The notes under the pieces are model-generated. The model was not told where the DNA came from. It did not search any database and saw only the letters and a program-made list of their open reading frames with translations. From contig USHP01000138.1 in NCBI GenBank assembly GCA_900554625.1, positions 1-5,792 on the forward strand: 5,792 bases of DNA, given 5' to 3'. Positions within the stretch are counted from its first letter, which is position 1, and the number at the start of each line of letters is the position of its first letter. Positions 5,383 through 5,792 of this stretch are shown here, piece by piece. The translations under genes were made by a program, and so were the position numbers. This stretch comes from an uncultured Eubacteriales bacterium. GTDB taxonomy: Bacteria > Bacillota > Clostridia > Oscillospirales > Oscillospiraceae.

Positions 5383-5792
5383 TCACCGATTTACGGAAGA
5401 AGTCTCCGGCAGCTTGCCAAACTCATAAAGCATCATAGAAACGGTAATAACCACCAGAATTGCATCTGTCAGAGCAATCGCCAGCCATACGCCACGAATA
5501 CCCATGCCGCCGATCATCGGAAGAACCACGCAGAGAGGAATAAACAGAATGATCTGGCGGAACAGCACCAGCCAAGTTGCCTTTTTCGCCTTGCCCAAAG
5601 ACTGGAACAGGGTTACGGCAATCATAAAGCTGCCTTGCAGGACATAAGTGCTGAACATGATACGGAAGTTGGTTGCACCCGATGCCGCGATACCCGGCGT
5701 TGTCAGGAACATGGATAAAATCTTCTCTGGAAACAGCTCGGCAGGAATATAGAACACCAGCGACAGCAGCGTTGCAGCAGTAATAAAAACCC
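5383..5792 (-). CDS. MATE-family multidrug exporter, C-terminal part (gene continues past the window)
   Basis: About 135 residues are visible. The frame is open to the window edge, so the 5' part lies outside; the GTG at 5757 is an internal valine, not a start. The sequence shows the C-terminal half-bundle of a MATE transporter: FPEKILSMF (the 'falls out of the membrane' segment common in this family), then STYVLQGSFMIAVTLFQSLG KAKKA, and later PMIGGMGIRGVWLAIALTD with further membrane spans. MATE proteins export drugs or metabolites using a sodium or proton gradient; the substrate cannot be told from this part. It ends in a TGA whose bases form part of the feoA ribosome site, so it is very likely cotranscribed with feoA and feoB. 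Confidence 0.88.
   Translation of the reverse strand, partial: VFITAATLLSLVFYIPAELFPEKILSMFLTTPGIAASGATNFRIMFSTYVLQGSFMIAVTLFQSLGKAKKATWLVLFRQIILFIPLCVVLPMIGGMGIRGVWLAIALTDAILVVITVSMMLYEFGKLPETSSVNR

Noticed and set aside
5083..5718. 211-codon plus-strand open frame opposite feoA and the MATE gene
   Set aside because: It is antisense to three well-supported genes, has no recognisable domain, and its length reflects the composition of the opposite strand.
1..5792. CRISPR array, tRNA or rRNA genes
   Set aside because: No regularly spaced direct repeats and no cloverleaf or ribosomal RNA sequence were seen on either strand.

Overview
The window looks like DNA from a gut-type Clostridia (Firmicutes; Lachnospiraceae or Oscillospiraceae-like). 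The basis is the strong purine-rich ribosome binding sites, the moderate GC content, a FeoB with its separate Firmicutes-type cysteine-rich partner peptide, and a short sigma-70 region 4 protein of the kind carried by Tn1549-like conjugative elements. The assignment to that element family is from memory of the family, not from a search; no integrase, relaxase or element end lies inside the window.

Layout. Positions 1-284 hold a minus-strand leader with an inverted repeat and a doubtful partial reading frame. Positions 285-710 (minus) encode the element-type sigma factor. Positions 711-1200 have no confident gene but contain a run of inverted repeats, including a hairpin with a U-tract that faces the sigma gene and a second terminator-like structure facing the opposite way. 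Positions 1201-1569 (plus) encode a small XRE/Cro-type repressor, divergent from the sigma gene. A 13-bp perfect inverted repeat at 1566-1610 serves as a shared terminator between this gene and the convergent AraC-family regulator (1649-2686, minus).

The right half is an iron-uptake operon on the minus strand, read from the right edge inward: the 3' end of a MATE-family exporter, feoA, feoB, a 31-residue single-membrane-span peptide, and a 47-residue cysteine-rich FeoB-associated protein, closed by a clear rho-independent terminator at 2771-2811. The last two genes are too short for a normal ORF cutoff and were found by reading the minus strand. The AraC regulator follows the operon terminator and has its own promoter-like sequence.

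Working model (inference): a ferrous-iron import module (FeoA, FeoB, two small membrane partners) is cotranscribed with an efflux pump, lies beside an AraC regulator, and sits next to mobile-element control genes, which suggests that it is cargo of an integrative conjugative element. Nothing in the window requires a wholly new system. The points most worth a second look are the small single-span peptide, the His/Cys-rich segment in FeoB, the MATE-Feo coupling, and the structured sigma/XRE intergenic region.
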